This document shows, one piece after another, positions 63,830 through 64,000 of a stretch of DNA of 64,000 nucleotides. How positions within the stretch are numbered: the stretch's first letter is position 1; the number at the start of each line of letters is the position of its first letter. The translations under genes were made by a program, and so were the position numbers. The DNA is from Geodermatophilaceae bacterium URHB0062 (GTDB lineage Bacteria > Actinomycetota > Actinomycetes > Mycobacteriales > Geodermatophilaceae): assembly GCA_000620185.1 (NCBI GenBank), contig JHVO01000011.1, positions 124,001 through 188,000 of the forward strand, in the 5' to 3' direction. The notes under the pieces are model-generated. The model was not told the DNA's origin and did no database searches. It worked only from the letters and a program-made list of their open reading frames with translations.

Positions 63830-64000
63830 GTATCTCCTCGGCCGCTTCGTGGGCGGCCCGATGGGAGGCAGGGGGACACCCCGATCCTGACATTGCGCTC
63901 CGCACTTGCGAATGAACAACGCGTGACGTTATCCGTGCCTGTCAGTAACCGTGTCCCTACCGTCACGGGGGTCACGCCTGCGGCAGTCAGCCGGGCTCCG
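63830..64000. other. Upstream region of the secreted nuclease gene
   Basis: These 171 bp hold no recognisable gene. On the minus strand GATAAC and TTGTTC hexamers could be promoter parts, and a GTTCATTCGCAAGTGC stretch is only a loose match to a phosphate-regulon box. Nothing firmer can be said. Confidence 0.3.

Noticed and set aside
63890-63960. Phosphate-regulon (PHO) box upstream of the secreted nuclease
   Set aside because: Only one loose GTTCATTCGCA-like unit is present; the required direct repeat is missing. The idea rests on nuclease function alone.

Overview
This is a 64 kb chromosomal segment of very high G+C content with GTG/ATG starts and tightly overlapping stop/start codons. It is almost certainly from an actinobacterium. 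The DUF222/HNH endonuclease, DUF4193, DUF3710, DUF3159, DUF3000, LytR_C, PpgK and the coproporphyrin-type heme genes all point that way. I infer Geodermatophilaceae (Blastococcus/Geodermatophilus/Modestobacter type) from overall gene content, but this cannot be proven without a search. No rRNA, tRNA, CRISPR array, integrase or transposase was seen.

Layout. (1) 1-7.6 kb: accessory housekeeping genes (truncated TspO, DUF1349, DUF1028, HhH-GPD repair protein, DUF3099, pseudouridine catabolism psuG-psuK, DUF3039). It includes a gene graveyard at 1.5-2.9 kb with three decayed genes. (2) 7.7-32.6 kb: envelope and core genes (BrkB, VanW, DUF7455, FG-GAP protein, primary sigma factor, polyphosphate glucokinase, inositol-phosphatase-like enzyme, LytR_C, DUF4193, dUTPase, DUF3710, hydrolase, OB-fold protein, DUF3159, two TrkA/Ceo proteins, APC transporter, RNA methyltransferase, SGNH hydrolase, dxs, thiamine-binding protein). 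(3) 32.7-48.4 kb: an accessory carbohydrate island. A sugar ABC transporter operon and a lacI-DUF4432 pair lie on the minus strand. They face an eight-gene plus-strand catabolic operon (SDR, cytoplasmic SBP-like protein, CoA-transferase, enoyl-CoA hydratase, SMP-30 lactonase, FAH-fold dehydratase, semialdehyde dehydrogenase, acyl-CoA ligase). (4) 48.4-53.7 kb: glycerophosphodiesterase, an ArsR-SRPBCC pair and fadBA. (5) 53.8-61.5 kb: core block resumes with RNase D, DUF3000, hemE-hemY-small protein-hemQ, a DUF222/HNH protein and msrB. (6) 61.5-64 kb: a large secreted nuclease.

How the genes work together. Regions 2 and 5 match, from memory, the mycobacterial gene block that runs from sigA to hemQ; the carbohydrate island and fadBA split it. 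The two arms of the island share a near-identical operator (GAAACGWTTTCC) placed just downstream of a TTGACA-type promoter, so one LacI-family regulator probably controls uptake and catabolism together. The enzymes fit an oxidative sugar route (mutarotase, dehydrogenase, lactonase, 2-keto-3-deoxy-aldonate dehydratase, 2-oxoglutarate semialdehyde dehydrogenase). A normal aldonate dehydratase is missing, and CoA-transferase, enoyl-CoA hydratase and CoA-ligase genes sit where it would be expected. I regard this locus as the best candidate for an undescribed system.

Expression signals. At least a dozen genes have a TANNNT hexamer 6-7 nt before the start codon and no Shine-Dalgarno sequence, suggesting widespread leaderless transcripts. 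A dispersed GC-rich palindromic repeat with a short A-rich edge sits directly behind several stop codons and probably acts as a terminator.
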